In this document: positions 22,049-28,649 of the stretch, in pieces
Layout of the letters: every line of letters begins with the position of its first letter
Position numbering within the stretch: position 1 is the stretch's first letter
Assembly: GCA_900770445.1 (NCBI GenBank)
Contig: CAAGKO010000055.1
Location: forward strand, 1 to 28,649
Source of the DNA: an uncultured Oribacterium sp.
Lineage (GTDB): Bacteria; Bacillota; Clostridia; Lachnospirales; Lachnospiraceae
Reading direction: 5' to 3'
DNA: 28,649 nt
Position numbers and translations under genes: made by a program
The notes under the pieces: generated by a model
Seen by the model: only the letters and a program-made list of their open reading frames with translations
The model's database searches: none
What the model was told of the DNA's origin: nothing

Positions 22049-22095
22049 ATTATACAGCAGATGCGCAGAAAATACACTAAACTTCTGGTTAAAAA
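22049..22095. repeat. 39-bp repeat shared with 11571-11610 (copy 2) next to a possible XRE promoter
   Basis: Bases 22057-22095 match 11571-11610 with one substitution and one indel. On the minus strand TATAAT at 22054-22049 could be the -10 of the XRE gene, with the repeat supplying the upstream region. No good -35 is seen. Confidence 0.55.
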
Positions 22096-22254
22096 CCGAA
22101 AACCGCAGGATAGTTTCTGAATTTGGTAAACACTATTTCCCCAATTCGCCTTAAGGAGCTTCTGATTATACCAGCTGTTTAATCCATCTGCGCCCTGAAA
22201 GTGTATACTTATCTCATACGGAATCGACAAACCTTATTCCGAAGGAAGCTTCCA

Positions 22255-22662
22255 ATGCAGACATATGACACCTACCTGGAGCGCGTTTTCGCGCTTCCAT
22301 TTGAAGATGCGGCGCGCATTTTCGCCACGATCAAAAAGCAGATTGAAAACGATGAAGATATGATCGATTTATACCACGATCTTCTGTCGCGTTCGATCGA
22401 ATACGCTGCCGTACGGGCGGAATGGCAGATGATGGAACCGGACGAAAAAGGAGCAATCGACGACAGGCGTTCCGAAATCCATAATGCCGTCATCCGGGAA
22501 TTCGACATCCTAGCCCGCAACCTCGGGAAGCTCGGACACGACACCAGCTGGCGTGACGAACTCGGCGACCTCGAGAAGAACCCAGACTACCGGAAACGCA
22601 TCGGAGACATGGCCTGCTACCTCGTGCTGTTTGAAGGGCTAAACGCACGAACCGGGAATTGA
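22255..22662 (+). CDS. DUF3232-family protein of unknown function
   Basis: 135 aa, helical and acidic, no signal peptide or membrane segment. The pattern ...DMIDLYHDLLSRSIEYAAVRAEW with a C-terminal RIGDMACYLVLFEGLNAR fits DUF3232, a small family found mainly in Firmicutes with no known function. Start at ATG 22255 with GAAGGAAG upstream; the longer frame from 22201 is rejected. A -10-like TATACT lies at 22204-22209 without a clear -35. A GNRA-capped terminator follows. An internally deleted second copy is at 20737-20839. Confidence 0.75.
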   Translation: MQTYDTYLERVFALPFEDAARIFATIKKQIENDEDMIDLYHDLLSRSIEYAAVRAEWQMMEPDEKGAIDDRRSEIHNAVIREFDILARNLGKLGHDTSWRDELGDLEKNPDYRKRIGDMACYLVLFEGLNARTGN

Positions 22663-22669
22663 CCACACA

Positions 22670-22703
22670 GGGGAGTCTGCGCGAGCAGACTCCCCTCATT
22701 TTG
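22670..22703 (+). terminator. Rho-independent terminator of the DUF3232 gene
   Basis: GGGGAGTCTGC (22670-22680) and GCAGACTCCCC (22685-22695) form a perfect 11-bp stem capped by a GCGA tetraloop, followed by TCATTTTG. The T-run is modest. The AGTCTGC/GCAGACT stem is the same as in the last module of the repeat at 21895-22017. Confidence 0.75.
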
Positions 22704-22750
22704 ACCATCTGCGATGGAATCAGCTTATGAAAGCAGTTCTGGTCATGATG

Positions 22751-22882
22751 CAAGTTACCAGCAAGTTAAATCAGCCGCTTCCTGCTCTACTGATCTTCTG
22801 ATAAAGCGCATGAAAACGTGCTTATTATTAAACGCCTTTTGAAAGGTCAAACATAAAAGCAAATTACCGGCAAGTTAAATCA
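22751..22882. repeat. Pair of 23-bp direct repeats 109 bp apart
   Basis: CAAGTTACCAGCAAGTTAAA plus TCA (22751-22773) recurs as CAAATTACCGGCAAGTTAAA plus TCA (22860-22882), 21 of 23 identical. Each repeat itself contains an AAGTTA-like doublet. They flank an AT-rich non-coding stretch between the DUF3232 terminator and the HipA-like gene's 3' end. Role unknown; the rest of 22704-22913 holds nothing else that I can see. Confidence 0.55.
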
Positions 22883-22913
22883 ATCCCAAATCGTTCTCTT
22901 AAAGAACTGTTCG

Positions 22914-24062
22914 TTAACTGCTTCCCCTGTACATGAAGACATCTTTGGTGTACAGTATTTCTCCGCTTAACAATGCCTCTATCTGTCTATGGATCATCTG
23001 TTCCATCAGTTTGACCCGTTCCGGCTCAAATTTTTCATCTCCACGGAAAGAAAACTGAAACGATTTCATTTCGATGAGGAGTGCTCTGATTTCAGAGGTC
23101 ATTGCCTGCTGACCAATTCTGGTAAAATCCTCGCCGATGACTGGTCCATAATCTCTCATTTTGGTTCCGATCTGCTCCCAATCGCTTCTTTCGATGTACG
23201 GAAGCAGCGATAAATTGAGGTCAAATACCGGAGCCATCCGGATCGGCTTCTGTGTATCGTTTTCTACCAGAACGCCATGATTGCCGGCATGTCTGTCTAC
23301 ATTGAATGTCAGAGAATCCAGTACGATCATTTTTCTGAACAATGTTTCCGAACCGAGTCCTGCGTAGAAATGCATCAGGGCTTCCGGAGAGCTATGATTA
23401 ATTGGAAATCGGGAAATCGGGACATACCCATACATCTCGTTTGTGAACAGCGGGCACTTAGAGGCAAGTTCTCCATGCAGATGAACCAGCTGGTAAGGAA
23501 TAGCATCTTTCCCTAAAATTCTTTGTGCGACCTCCGATGCCATAATCTCACAATACGGTTCCAGTCCAGCATTCCTTGCCCCATCGCTGCCGCGTTTATA
23601 CAGAAAGATCTGCCCGTCATCTTCCCGCATCCAGCATTTCCGGAAGCTTCCGTCTGTGGAAAGTTCGGGACTGGTTTCGCTCACCTTGATTCCATACAGG
23701 CCCATGCCTTCGAATGCCATTTTGGAAATTGTTTCGTCAAATGGGTTCCGGTAAAATGAAATCTGCTCCCATGAAACATTTTCACTTTCTGATTTAATCC
23801 AGAATGTATCGTTGATGGAAGCAGCGTGGGTGATTTTGATAAAGCCTTCCGTTTTATCACAGCCACAGTCCGCCATAATCTGCTTCAGATGAGCATTGTG
23901 TTTCGACGCTTTCCTGTTCTCGATCCATCTTTCGATATAATCAAACCCGATTGGCAAAGGAGATTTTCCCGTATGCTCGAATCGAAATTCGTCCCCGAAT
24001 GTTCCGTGGTGCAGTTCAAAGATTCCTGCTTCTGTATTCTTATTCATCAGGTAATAGTTCAC
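22914..24062 (-). CDS. Orphan HipA-like kinase-domain protein
   Basis: About 382 aa from a GTG start at 24062, chosen because GGGAGG lies 7 nt upstream and the next downstream ATG lacks a site. The C-terminal half is HipA-like: FLYKRGSDG (possible ATP lysine near residue 156), LTFNVDRHAGNHGVLV with catalytic-type Asp256 and Asn261, and the metal-binding APVFDLNLSLL (Asp281). The first ~120 residues do not look like the usual HipA N1 domain. HipA toxins phosphorylate glutamyl-tRNA synthetase and are paired with HipB; no HipB gene adjoins, so toxin activity is uncertain. Flanks are AT-richer than the surrounding genes, suggesting acquired DNA. Confidence 0.75.
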   Translation of the reverse strand: MNYYLMNKNTEAGIFELHHGTFGDEFRFEHTGKSPLPIGFDYIERWIENRKASKHNAHLKQIMADCGCDKTEGFIKITHAASINDTFWIKSESENVSWEQISFYRNPFDETISKMAFEGMGLYGIKVSETSPELSTDGSFRKCWMREDDGQIFLYKRGSDGARNAGLEPYCEIMASEVAQRILGKDAIPYQLVHLHGELASKCPLFTNEMYGYVPISRFPINHSSPEALMHFYAGLGSETLFRKMIVLDSLTFNVDRHAGNHGVLVENDTQKPIRMAPVFDLNLSLLPYIERSDWEQIGTKMRDYGPVIGEDFTRIGQQAMTSEIRALLIEMKSFQFSFRGDEKFEPERVKLMEQMIHRQIEALLSGEILYTKDVFMYRGSS

Positions 24063-24461
24063 GGTTCTGCCTCCCTTCGATATGATATAGTATGCCATGT
24101 AGAGTTGCAAAAATACAATCCTTTTTCCGGCGAAACCGCAGGCTCCACATCAACAAGATTTTTAACCTGTCCTGATCATGACATTGAGATCACTTTTGAT
24201 GCTTTTGAAAACAGGCAATATCGCGATTCTGATGCACTGTATCCATATCTGAAAGAGCAGATAAAAGATGATGCGATGTATTATGTACTGCTTCATGAGG
24301 TCACTTTATATAGGCAGCCCCCATTAAACCATCCGTCGAATGACAAACCCTGTCCGCTGCCTTATAATGACTACAGAATCAAGCGAGGGGATGAATGCTG
24401 TTTCAGCCTTTGCTTACAGGGAAAATCACTCAACTATAGGCGAAAGAAATCATGATCTGAT
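24063..24461 (+). other. Intergenic stretch with an unidentified open segment
   Basis: Between the HipA-like gene start and the right DIP1984 unit. A plus-strand frame is open to 24455 and its last ~100 codons have protein-like composition (DHDIEITFDAFENRQYRDSD, then LKEQIKDDAMYYVLLHE). No ribosome site or start is evident and I recognise no family, so it may be a remnant of a broken gene. No promoter for the following DIP1984-like gene stands out. Confidence 0.25.
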
Positions 24462-24482
24462 GAAGGAAATGGAGGGATCGAC

Positions 24483-24995
24483 ATGCAGAAAATGACATCC
24501 GCAATCGCGAATAAGATGCTGAGAAGTCTGGAGGATGAGAAGTCCTACTGGCTCGATAAGGAAGCGAATTCGAAAACCTATGTGGCGGCGACGAACGAGG
24601 AGCCGGTGATTCCGGAGTACGACTATGCGGAGGTTTCCGCGACCATCGCGGCACTCGACGAGAAGATCGCCACCATCAAGCACGCGCTGAATCTCACGAA
24701 CGCCACCGCGAAGATCATGGTCGGCGATACAGAGATGAGCGTCGACACCATCCTCATCCGGATGTCGCAGCTCAACCGCCGGAAAAGCACCCTCGACCAG
24801 ATGCGTAAGGCACTGCCGAAGACACGTCAGGTATCGGGCTTCGGAAGCAGAAATCCGGCACCGGAGTATATGTACCTGAACTACGATCTCGCACAGGTGA
24901 AGCAGGACTACGAAAAGGTGTCCGGCACCATCATGGAGATGCAGCTCGCACTGGATAAGTATAATCAGACGGTGCTCTTCGATGTAGAAATTTAA
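24483..24995 (+). CDS. DIP1984-like coiled-coil protein of unknown function (right copy)
   Basis: 170 aa, about 89% identical to the protein encoded in the opposite orientation at 18286-18798 (18 differences). Substitutions are mostly conservative and avoid the central TLDQMRKALPKTRQ and YLNYDLAQVKQDYEKV blocks. Predicted to be mostly helical with coiled-coil-like heptads; no signal peptide. Resembles DIP1984/DUF6847 (septicolysin-like) proteins, which have no established function. RBS GGAGGG, 6 nt before the ATG. Homology between copies begins about 20 nt before the start codon (GAAGGAAATGGAGGGATCGA) and continues about 250 nt past the stop, so gene and 3' element travel as one unit. Confidence 0.75.
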   Translation: MQKMTSAIANKMLRSLEDEKSYWLDKEANSKTYVAATNEEPVIPEYDYAEVSATIAALDEKIATIKHALNLTNATAKIMVGDTEMSVDTILIRMSQLNRRKSTLDQMRKALPKTRQVSGFGSRNPAPEYMYLNYDLAQVKQDYEKVSGTIMEMQLALDKYNQTVLFDVEI

Positions 24996-25247
24996 CAGTT
25001 TTTCCGTACGAGACATTTTTCTCATGTTTTTCATGAGTGCATGTATCTGTTAAGGTTTATGGTAAGCGCTTATTCGGTTATCCGTTATTTCTTATCTGTA
25101 AAAGTTCATGGTCTAACGAAAGATGCATATACCATTTGTTTACATTTGTAAACGCTGTCTCGTAAAAAACCTGCAGGAAACTGCGTGCGGAGGTTCGGTT
25201 TCAAGCACAGACGGAGGGGTGCCACAGGACGCTCCTCTTCTTTTTAT
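24996..25247 (+). ncRNA. Conserved structured 3' element of the DIP1984-like gene (right copy)
   Basis: Stems: TACGAGACA (25007-25015) with TGTCTCGTA (25156-25164), a 9-bp closing helix; CTCATG-TTTTT-CATGAG (25021-25037); GTTTAC-ATTT-GTAAAC (25138-25153); GCAG-GAAA-CTGC (25173-25184, GNRA loop); AACCT with AGGTT around it. A terminator hairpin GAGGGGTG/CGCTCCTC followed by TTCTTTTT (to 25245) closes it. Two blocks are nearly invariant between copies, 25049-25095 (1 change in 47) and about 25166-25201 (1 change). Higher conservation than in the adjacent codons implies function as RNA or as a DNA site. Confidence 0.6.
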
Positions 25248-25257
25248 GCGTGGACAC

Positions 25258-25302
25258 TTTATGGGGTCAGACCCCATTACGAAATTCTTAAGATGCGCGT
25301 AA
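25258..25302 (-). repeat. Repeat shared with the 3' exon of the group II intron (copy 1)
   Basis: TTTATGGGGTCAGACCCCAT, then TACGAAATTCTTAAGATGCG and CGTAA. It aligns with 28491-28533 with few changes. On the minus strand it directly follows the T-run of the kinase terminator, while the other copy directly follows the group II intron end. The GGGGTCAGACCCC part is itself a perfect inverted repeat. Confidence 0.65.
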
Positions 25303-25338
25303 AAATACCCCGGCCGGCAGGAATTCCTGTCGGCCGGG
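25301..25338 (-). terminator. Strong terminator of the hybrid histidine kinase gene
   Basis: The inverted repeat at 25309-25338 has arms CCCGGCCGGCAGGAA and TTCCTGTCGGCCGGG, with one mismatch in 15. On the minus strand it is followed by GTATTTTTA. It lies 19 nt after the kinase stop codon. Confidence 0.9.
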
Positions 25339-25357
25339 TTTCGTACTTCTTCTGCTG

Positions 25358-28255
25358 TCACAACCAGGTTTTGAGAATTTCGTTCAGTTTATGCATATCG
25401 AGTGGTTTCGCCATGTGTTCGTTCATGCCGGTGTTCTTCGCGAGCTGTACGTCCTCGGCGAAGGCGTTTGCGGTCATCGCGATGATGGGCACATGCCCCC
25501 GCGCACCGGAGAGGGAGCGGATCGCGGCGGTCGCTTCATAGCCGTTCATGATCGGCATCTGGATATCCATGAAGACGAGGTCATACCAGTTCTCCGGCGC
25601 GTCTGCGATCTTGTCGACCGCGATCTTTCCGTTTTCGGCGACATCGATCTCAACGCCGGTCATACCGATGATTTCGATCGCGATCTCACGGTTGAGTTCA
25701 TTGTCCTCCACGAGGAGGATGCGCTTTCCGCTGTAGTCCGCGTTTGCGAAATCCTCGAAACAGTTCCGGACATTTTCCCCGTTCTTCTCCAGAATAGATT
25801 GCCGGCACGTTGTGACAGTACCTTCGCAGCAGGTTCGGTCGTCATCCACCACGAGTACCGGCAGATCCACCTGCTCCTTTTCGCTTTTCTGGAGCTTCAG
25901 ATAGACGGTGACCGTGATCTTCGTGCCCTTATTCGGCGCGCTGTCGACCTGGATATCACCATGCATGAGATGCATGATGTTTCTCGTGATGGCCATGCCG
26001 AGGCCGGTGCCCTGCACCTTGGTCGTGCGGTGATCGTCCGCACGGCTGAACGGATCAAACATGATCTTCTGAAATTCAGGCGTCATACCGATGCCATCGT
26101 CTTCGATCGTGAACTCATAGCAGCCGAGCTCTGAAAACCCATTCGGTTTCTCCCTGATGGAGAAGATGATGTGACCGCCATCTGGAGTATACTTGATGGC
26201 GTTACTCATGAGGTTCACGAAGACCTGCTGGATCCGCAGACTGTCACCACAGACGGCTTCATGCTCGATATGATCGATATGCACCTCGAAGCTGTGATGA
26301 TGCTCGTCGATGCTCGTCTTCGTCATGGTGATCAGGTTGTCCACCAGCTCCGGCAGGTTGAAATCTTCTTCCGTGAGCGACATCTTTCCACTTTCGATGC
26401 GTGCCATATCGAGGACTTCGTTGATGAGGCCCAGCAGATGACGGCTCGACTTCGTGATTTTCCCGAGGCACTCGACCACCTTTTCCTGGTTTTCGATATT
26501 GGCCCCTGCGATGGCGGTCAGACCAACGATGGCATTCATCGGCGTCCGGATATCGTGGGACATGTTTGAAAGAAACTGCGTCTTCGCACGACTTGCATTT
26601 TCCGCAGAGCGGTATGCTTCCTTCAGCGCCTTCCGCGATTCGATCTCCGCCTTTTTCTCCGGAGACACATCCATCGATACCAGCAGCGCCTTGATCAGCT
26701 TTTCTCCCTCCCACTCCAGTGGGAGGAAGGACGCGATTTTATAGGTATTTTCGTCCAGTGAGCAGTATTCATACTTGTAGATGCTCTTCTCATCCGGCAG
26801 ATTTTTCCGAATATTCTCCGGAGAAATCAGTATCTCCAGCGCATCCAGCGGTTCCAGGGTCTTATACTTCGTGATCACCTGCGCCACGAAGTCATGGTAG
26901 CTGCCCGATGGCTCGTAGATCATTTCTCCCTGCAGACTGTAAAAGTCATAGCGATCTTCTTCGAGATCACAGACGACGAAACGGTCGACGAGACGCACCA
27001 TGCTCTGGATCAGAAGCTCCATAGAAGCATTGTCCGACGCCAGCTGCTGACGCCTCTCACTGTCTGCCCGGGACTCCGTAATGTCACGCAGGAAGATCAT
27101 CGCATATTCAGAATCCTCGATTTCACCACGCATGATGACGTTACGCACCCAGCGTTCCTCGCCATCCAGGATGATACGGCATTCCTGACTCAGCTCCGTC
27201 TCGAGTCCCTTTAATTTCGCTGCGATCTCCGTGCGATCGTAGAAATCACGGACGGCCTTTCTATCCTGTTCGATGACATAGTTCTTCACGAAGAAGCTGA
27301 CCAGTTCATCCCAGGTCTCGCTGCTTTCAAACGCCGTCATCAGGGAGTCCTCCACCTTGAACGTATCGAAGGTATTCTGCTCCAGATTCACATAGTACTC
27401 GCAGAGATTGGCGCTGGTAAACGCACGGTGAAACGCGGCTGCACGCTGCGCCTGCATCAGACTTCTTTTTTCTGCGTCAATGTTGGTGATGATACCGGCG
27501 ATGCGGCTGGCCGAACCATCCAGGCGACGGATCACTTCTGCTGTCATCCGGAACCACTGATATGAACCATCCGGCAGGCGCAGCCGATACTCAACATTGT
27601 ACTTCGTCTCATTCGTTTTATCAGCGATCGTTTTCTGCAGCAGCTGCAGCACCCGGTCTTTATCCTCCGGATGCAGAAGATCAGACCAGGACGTCAGTCG
27701 ATTCGGAAAATCCATGCAGTCATGGTACCCCAGTATCCGCCGGAACGCATGACTCCAGCTCACACGGATGATCTTACTGTTCTCGTCACAGTCAAAATAC
27801 CATAACGCGGAGCGGATGGATTCATTCGCCAGGGAGAGGTTCTCGTACGCGAGGTTCATCTGCACAGACATGACCCAGATCGGATTTCCCTCCGTATCGA
27901 TCGCATCCTTCTTATAGAGACGCACAAAAGCAGGCGCTCCATCTGCCGTGAGCACCTGTCCCTCGCTCTCGCCCTCGATCCGGCGGAAACGCTCCGCCTC
28001 CAGAAAGCCGATGTTTTCTCCATAAAAAAAATTCTTCAGCGACCCCTTCGTTTTCTTCATCAGCGCTTCATAGCTGTATCCCAGATTATGCAACAGTAAA
28101 TCACTGACCGACAGAATTGTCAGTTCGGCATCATAGTATCCGCTCATGACGCCGACACCGCCATTAAACCGAATCGTATGCTGCATCACCTGCAGCGCAT
28201 CCTCCCCCAGCTTGACACGATCAGAAGAATATATCTCATCTATATTTCTATCCAT
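25358..28255 (-). CDS. PAS-containing hybrid sensor histidine kinase with a deleted first receiver
   Basis: 965 aa, no transmembrane segment, so a cytoplasmic sensor. About 30-140: PAS-like. 150-265: PAS_3-type (ILGYHDCMDF ... LHPEDKDRV ... YRLRLPDGSYQWFRM). 280-395 and 425-535: further PAS-like regions. HisKA with His567 in FLSNMSHDIRTPMNAI. ATPase domain with N-box NLMSN (681-685), EDDGIGM (718-724) and GTGLGMAI (749-756). Residues 797-820 (LPVLVVDDDRTCCEGTVTTC) are only the first strand and helix of a receiver, then the sequence jumps to a linker. A complete receiver fills 844-965: Glu850-Asp851, phosphoacceptor Asp897 in FMDIQMP, Thr928, Lys950. Such kinases probably regulate by phosphotransfer to an unlinked output; none is adjacent. 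Start ATG 28255 with a weak AAGGGTG site. Confidence 0.92.
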   Translation of the reverse strand: MDRNIDEIYSSDRVKLGEDALQVMQHTIRFNGGVGVMSGYYDAELTILSVSDLLLHNLGYSYEALMKKTKGSLKNFFYGENIGFLEAERFRRIEGESEGQVLTADGAPAFVRLYKKDAIDTEGNPIWVMSVQMNLAYENLSLANESIRSALWYFDCDENSKIIRVSWSHAFRRILGYHDCMDFPNRLTSWSDLLHPEDKDRVLQLLQKTIADKTNETKYNVEYRLRLPDGSYQWFRMTAEVIRRLDGSASRIAGIITNIDAEKRSLMQAQRAAAFHRAFTSANLCEYYVNLEQNTFDTFKVEDSLMTAFESSETWDELVSFFVKNYVIEQDRKAVRDFYDRTEIAAKLKGLETELSQECRIILDGEERWVRNVIMRGEIEDSEYAMIFLRDITESRADSERRQQLASDNASMELLIQSMVRLVDRFVVCDLEEDRYDFYSLQGEMIYEPSGSYHDFVAQVITKYKTLEPLDALEILISPENIRKNLPDEKSIYKYEYCSLDENTYKIASFLPLEWEGEKLIKALLVSMDVSPEKKAEIESRKALKEAYRSAENASRAKTQFLSNMSHDIRTPMNAIVGLTAIAGANIENQEKVVECLGKITKSSRHLLGLINEVLDMARIESGKMSLTEEDFNLPELVDNLITMTKTSIDEHHHSFEVHIDHIEHEAVCGDSLRIQQVFVNLMSNAIKYTPDGGHIIFSIREKPNGFSELGCYEFTIEDDGIGMTPEFQKIMFDPFSRADDHRTTKVQGTGLGMAITRNIMHLMHGDIQVDSAPNKGTKITVTVYLKLQKSEKEQVDLPVLVVDDDRTCCEGTVTTCRQSILEKNGENVRNCFEDFANADYSGKRILLVEDNELNREIAIEIIGMTGVEIDVAENGKIAVDKIADAPENWYDLVFMDIQMPIMNGYEATAAIRSLSGARGHVPIIAMTANAFAEDVQLAKNTGMNEHMAKPLDMHKLNEILKTWL

Positions 28256-28346
28256 AGCTAAACTTCACCCTTGCAGCTTCTCTGTTCTTTTTCACACTGC
28301 CATCACGTTCTTTTCCATACTTAAAATATGCAAAAATAGTGGAATC

Positions 28347-28375
28347 AGTATACAGAAATTTCACTTTCATTTCAA
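28347..28375 (-). promoter_or_regulatory. Predicted promoter of the hybrid kinase
   Basis: On the minus strand TTGAAA (28375-28370), 17 nt, TATACT (28352-28347), giving a leader of about 85 nt. Between here and the intron (28376-28490) the sequence is AT-rich and shows only a direct repeat TTGAAAAAGTT (near 28434 and 28469). Confidence 0.7.
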
Positions 28376-28490
28376 GGCTCAGCACTGCATGTCCGGCTTT
28401 CATACAAAAAATTTCGATTATATGTAAAAGTCGTTTGAAAAAGTTTATACTTTTCGATAAAACTCCATTGAAAAAGTTGCATATTCAAAT

Positions 28491-28533
28491 TTTATGGAGC
28501 TGACCCATTACGAACTTCTCAAGTTGCGCGTAA
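28491..28533 (-). repeat. 3' exon of the group II intron, repeat copy 2
   Basis: TTTATGGAGCTGACCCATTA then CGAACTTCTCAAGTTGCGCG and TAA, matching 25258-25302. On the minus strand it begins immediately after the intron's domain VI. Confidence 0.6.
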
Positions 28534-28649
28534 GCGAGTAGGAGGCGGTGACTAGCCGCCGTCCTCTCACACCACCGTGCGTACCGTTCGGTACACGGCG
28601 GTTTCAACAGTTGACGTGCATAGACTGATAAGCTGTGGCAAGATCATAA
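28534..28649 (-). ncRNA. 3' end of a group II intron (domains V and VI), cut by the window edge
   Basis: On the minus strand 28602-28571 folds as domain V: ACCGCCGTGTACC, tetraloop GAAC, GGTACGCACGGTGGT, with the characteristic two-base bulge on the 3' side. TGTGAGAGGA links it to a domain VI hairpin GGCGG-CTAGTCA-CCGCC (28560-28544), and the intron ends near CCTACTCG (about 28536). The CGC-type triad in domain V suggests class C, which inserts after terminators. The reverse transcriptase would lie beyond the right edge. Confidence 0.8.

Noticed and set aside
22751..22882. Direct repeats as a minimal CRISPR
   Set aside because: Only two copies with an 86-bp gap, and no cas genes.
21602..24062. 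XRE gene and HipA-like gene as a classical HipBA pair
   Set aside because: They are separated by about 1 kb with a divergent DUF3232 gene and its terminator between them; HipB and HipA normally overlap or adjoin with HipB first.
18041..25247. Composite transposon or integrative element
   Set aside because: No transposase, integrase, relaxase or terminal target duplication was found; only the inverted DIP1984 units define the borders.

Overview
The window looks like chromosome of a high-GC, gut-type Clostridia, most likely Lachnospiraceae. The basis is gene content and style: a T-box-controlled ilv operon, a molybdenum hydroxylase with a GltD-like insertion, a DUF3232 gene, a flavin-reductase/rubredoxin fusion and a large PAS hybrid kinase. 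Genus cannot be called. Genes are GC-rich; several intergenic islands are strikingly AT-rich. No rRNA, tRNA, CRISPR, integrase or complete insertion sequence was seen.

Layout. 1-2,280: an AraC-type regulator, then about 1 kb without genes that holds a long inverted repeat and an AT-rich island of four inverted-repeat units built on the core TTGGATA. 2,280-8,900 (minus strand): ilvA - DUF815 ATPase - ilvB - ilvN - ilvC behind a T-box leader and ending in a strong terminator; a multi-hairpin repeat lies between ilvN and ilvC. 9,030-10,330 (minus): an ECF sigma factor overlapping a membrane-anchored probable anti-sigma factor. 10,476-11,371: a 32-bp perfect palindrome at the promoter of a DUF2442/HTH protein. 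11,438-11,773: a patchwork of gene remnants (MATE 3' end with terminator, a repeat shared with position 22 kb, a frameshifted AAA-ATPase-like/PD-(D/E)XK fragment). 11,832-17,000 (minus): a three-gene molybdenum hydroxylase operon (2Fe-2S, Mo and FAD subunits). The FAD subunit carries a GltD-like oxidoreductase inside its FAD domain. A divergent Crp/Fnr-family regulator (17,266) sits next to palindromic candidate operators.

18,041-25,247 is an accessory-looking region bounded by two inverted copies of one unit: a DIP1984-like 170-aa protein gene plus about 250 nt of 3' sequence whose non-coding blocks are better conserved than the coding sequence and fold into conserved stems. Between the copies lie a truncated and a complete MATE transporter, a DUF3232 remnant and a complete DUF3232 gene, a flavin reductase-rubredoxin protein, a small XRE regulator with a multi-hairpin repeat in its probable 5' UTR, and an orphan HipA-like kinase. 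25,358-28,255 (minus) is a PAS hybrid histidine kinase whose first receiver domain has been deleted down to a stub. The right edge enters the 3' end of a group II intron on the minus strand. Its 3' exon resembles sequence just after the kinase terminator.

How it works together: the ilv operon makes isoleucine/valine precursors and is probably induced when charged tRNA-Ile is scarce. The Mo operon oxidises an unknown (probably aromatic or N-heterocyclic) substrate and probably passes electrons through flavins and Fe-S clusters to NAD(P). The repeated, decayed and inverted pieces show strong recent local duplication and rearrangement.
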